Shown here: in pieces, positions 62,207-64,000 of the stretch | Numbering within the stretch: position 1 is the first letter of the stretch | How the letters are laid out: every line of letters starts with the position of its first letter | NCBI RefSeq assembly: GCF_001444425.1 | Contig: NZ_CP013189.1 | Coordinates: 1,798,001-1,862,000 of the forward strand | Source: Pseudohongiella spirulinae | GTDB lineage: Bacteria; Pseudomonadota; Gammaproteobacteria; Pseudomonadales; Pseudohongiellaceae | Direction: 5' to 3' | DNA: 64,000 bases | The notes under the pieces: generated by a model | Databases searched by the model: none | What the model was told of the DNA's origin: nothing | Seen by the model: the letters and a program-made list of their open reading frames with translations, nothing else | Made by a program: the position numbers and the translations under genes

Positions 62207-63025
62207 GTGACCCTTGTCGCCAGCGTCATCATCTCAACTTACAACTCACCGGACTGGCTGGAAAAAGTCCTGCATGGCTATTTCAATCAGAACCGCAGGG
62301 ACTTTGAGATCATCATCGCTGACGATGGATCAAAAGAAGATACGCGCGAACGTCTGGACTCTTTGCGTGACATCAGCCCCGTTCCGATCACCCACGTATG
62401 GCAGCGCGACGACGGATTCCGCAAATGCCGCATACTCAACAAATCTGTACTCCGCGCCAACAGCGACTATCTGATCTTTACCGACGGTGACTGCATCCCG
62501 CGACACGACTTCATAGACACGCAAATGCGTGCCGCAGAACCGGGCTACTTTGTCTCCGGTGGCAGTCTGCTGCTACCCATGTCGACCAGCAAGCTGATCA
62601 CACCAGACGACATCAGGGAACAACGCTGTTTTGATAAGCAATGGCTCTACGCCAACGGCCTGAAACCCACCCGCAAAATCCTGCGCATAACCGCCGGCCC
62701 AAAACTGGGCGCTATTCTGAATCGCTTCTCACCGGCCAACTGCAACTTCAAAGGTTCCAACGCAGCCGCCTGGAAGGCTGATGTACTCAAGGTCAACGGC
62801 TTTGATGAGCGCATGGCCTACGGGGGCGAGGATCGGGAGTTTGGGGTCAGGTTGAACAACATCGGTATAAAAGCGCGCGACGTGAAGTACAGCGCGGTGC
62901 TGGTTCACCTGGATCACGCCAAGGGTTACCGCGACCCGGCGCTGATGGCCTCCAACAAAGCCCTGCGCAAACGCGTCGAGCGCGAGCGCATCACTCGCAC
63001 GGAACACGGGATCGAGCAGCTTTGA
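62207..63025 (+). CDS. Family 2 glycosyltransferase
   Basis: GT-A fold sugar transferase of 272 residues. VSVIISTYNSPDWL-type N-terminus, IIADDGSKE, the DxD-like FTDGDCIPR and the acceptor-side GGEDREFGVRL (ED motif) are present. No membrane segment is seen. Donor and acceptor are unknown; the lack of neighbouring polysaccharide genes gives no hint. The start is a GTG with GAGG at 8 nt, 3 nt after nth. Confidence 0.88.
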   Translation: MTLVASVIISTYNSPDWLEKVLHGYFNQNRRDFEIIIADDGSKEDTRERLDSLRDISPVPITHVWQRDDGFRKCRILNKSVLRANSDYLIFTDGDCIPRHDFIDTQMRAAEPGYFVSGGSLLLPMSTSKLITPDDIREQRCFDKQWLYANGLKPTRKILRITAGPKLGAILNRFSPANCNFKGSNAAAWKADVLKVNGFDERMAYGGEDREFGVRLNNIGIKARDVKYSAVLVHLDHAKGYRDPALMASNKALRKRVERERITRTEHGIEQL

Positions 63026-63043
63026 CGCTGCGGTTAGCCTTTT

Positions 63044-63260
63044 GCGTTTAACGTGTGCGGGGGCCGCGCGGTGATGGTGGTCGGGGGCACGTCCGACCGC
63101 AGCTCCGCCACGGCTTTCCGGCGCTGCGGAACTCGACCTCGCAGCAAGCTGCTCGGGACTCAGACAGGCCTCGCGCTTTTTCGGAAAGCCGTGGCTGCGC
63201 TAAACGCGGTCTGAATGGACGTGCCCCCGACCACCATCACCGCGCTCACTTCGTAGTAAG
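63044..63260 (+). repeat. Long hairpin element, copy D
   Basis: In the 324-nt gap between the convergent glycosyltransferase and argG genes. Outer arms at 63066-63094 and 63217-63245 are perfect over 29 nt. Inner arms are CCACGGCTTTCCG (63108-63120) and its complement (63182-63194). The core at 63121-63181 includes GAACTCGAC, GGGACTCAGACAGG and CGCGCTTTTT. AAACGCGGTCTGAATGG at 63202-63218 gives the bulges AAAC and TGAAT around GCGGTC, which pairs with GACCGC. The right flank CTCACTTCGTAGT equals copy B, and an inverted near-copy of it (CTACGGAGTGAGCGCG) follows at 63301-63316. Confidence 0.87.
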
Positions 63261-63340
63261 CAGCGGCTAAGCAATCCTGACTGATAGTGTTGTGAATCCG
63301 CTACGGAGTGAGCGCGTTGGGCGGCCACCCCAGACGCTAA

Positions 63341-63362
63341 GCGCAAGATTCAGATCTTGCGC
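63341..63362 (-). terminator. Hairpin over the argG stop codon
   Basis: Nine-base arms GCGCAAGAT / ATCTTGCGC with a four-base loop; the argG stop TGA lies in the loop on the minus strand. Only a weak T-stretch follows (CTTAGC), so efficiency as an intrinsic terminator is doubtful. Confidence 0.45.
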
Positions 63363-64000
63363 CCCTTGTTGGCAGCAATACGCAAACGCAGTGCGTTGAG
63401 CTTGATGAAGCCACCGGCATCCGCCTGGTTGTACGCGCCCGCGTCATCCTCAAACGTCGCGATGTTCGCATCAAACAAAGAGTCGGCCGACTCCCGACCC
63501 ACCACTGCCACGCTGCCCTTATACAGCTTCAGACGCACCTTGCCGTTCACGTACTGCTGCGAGTAATCAATCAACGCCTGCAGTGCCTGACGCTCCGGAG
63601 AGAACCAGTAGCCGTTGTAAACCAGTGACGCATAGCGCGGCATCAGTTCATCTTTCAGGTGGGCCAGCTCACGGTCCAGTGTCACGGATTCGATGGCACG
63701 ATGACCTTTCAGCATCACCGTACCGCCGGGTGTTTCATAGCAGCCGCGAGACTTCATACCAACGTAGCGGTTCTCAACGATGTCTGCACGACCGATGCCA
63801 TTGGCACCAGCCACCTTGTTCAGGTGCGCAAGAACCGTAGCAGGTGACATTTTTTCGCCATCAACGGCAACGATGTCACCCTTTTCGTAGGTGAGTTCAA
63901 TATAAGTCGGTGTATCTGGCGCGTTTTCCGGCGAGACTGACCACAACCACATATCTTCTTCCGGTTCCGCCGCCGGGTCTTCCAGCAGATCACCTTCGTA
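63350..64000 (-). CDS. argG: Argininosuccinate synthase, C-terminal part (5' end outside window)
   Basis: Joins citrulline and aspartate in arginine synthesis. The frame is open from 64000 to the stop at 63350, giving the last 216 residues. Recognisable family blocks are [18 protein letters not shown] (an extended LEDPW...EP-type segment), [24 protein letters not shown] and [17 protein letters not shown]. No anomaly is seen in the visible part. Confidence 0.95.
   Translation of the reverse strand, partial: YEGDLLEDPAAEPEEDMWLWSVSPENAPDTPTYIELTYEKGDIVAVDGEKMSPATVLAHLNKVAGANGIGRADIVENRYVGMKSRGCYETPGGTVMLKGHRAIESVTLDRELAHLKDELMPRYASLVYNGYWFSPERQALQALIDYSQQYVNGKVRLKLYKGSVAVVGRESADSLFDANIATFEDDAGAYNQADAGGFIKLNALRLRIAANKGRKI

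Overview
The window reads as chromosome of a motile gammaproteobacterium. The flagellar/chemotaxis block has the Pseudomonas-type order (fleSR-fliEFGHIJ-fliK-fliLMNOPQR-flhBA-flhF-fleN-fliA-cheYZAB-parC-parP-cheW). It is followed by a System I cytochrome c maturation operon, and mtaD-ubiG-mupP-yciK lies divergent to gyrA. I cannot name the genus. Coding density is high and many neighbours overlap by ATGA. I recognise no tRNA, rRNA, CRISPR array, prophage or complete insertion sequence.

Layout. 1-4520 (minus): gyrA, a prephenate dehydratase without a chorismate mutase domain, and TyrA running into a degenerate EPSP-synthase-like domain at the left edge. 4672-8160 (plus): mtaD-ubiG-mupP-yciK. 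8340-9689 (plus): a diguanylate cyclase and a free-standing copy of its sensor domain. 9693-14079 (minus): yciO, trpS, scpA, scpB, rluB. 14206-16951: yciI-family gene, periplasmic cyclophilin, xthA, an unlisted 33-residue hydrophobic peptide gene with its own terminator, and moaB. 16960-25342 (minus): ccmABCDEFGHI then moaA. 25647-53437 (minus): chemotaxis and flagellar genes. This block carries four good sigma54-type promoters (fleS, fliK, fliL, flhA) and one sigma28-type promoter (cheY), consistent with a FleQ/sigma54 - FleSR - FliA cascade. fleQ itself is not here. 53440-56240: an accessory pocket with two tiny ORFs, a small membrane protein, mazEF and a GAP-family membrane protein. 56230-64000: dcd, a Deg-like protease, metG, rubredoxin, an unanchored RnfB-like protein, nth, a glycosyltransferase and the 3' part of argG.

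Two repeat families are the most unusual content. (1) A family of short palindromes with the word GGGGACGGAG/CTCCGTCCCC (27075, 27116, 37580, 40661, 54084, 55956/56201, and a remnant at 53571). Two of these sites lie in frame inside genes (parP, fliO). (2) Four copies (25385, 53599, 56001, 63044) of a long hairpin element. All four share a central core of about 64 nt and two one-sided bulges (AAAC and TGAAT/TGATT) flanking a 6-bp helix. The stem sequences differ from copy to copy, yet both arms stay complementary within each copy. In two copies the outer arms include the 3' end of the adjacent gene and an inverted copy of it. Conserved unpaired bases with co-varying stems indicate a selected or actively copied DNA/RNA structure. 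I do not recognise it as any named family.
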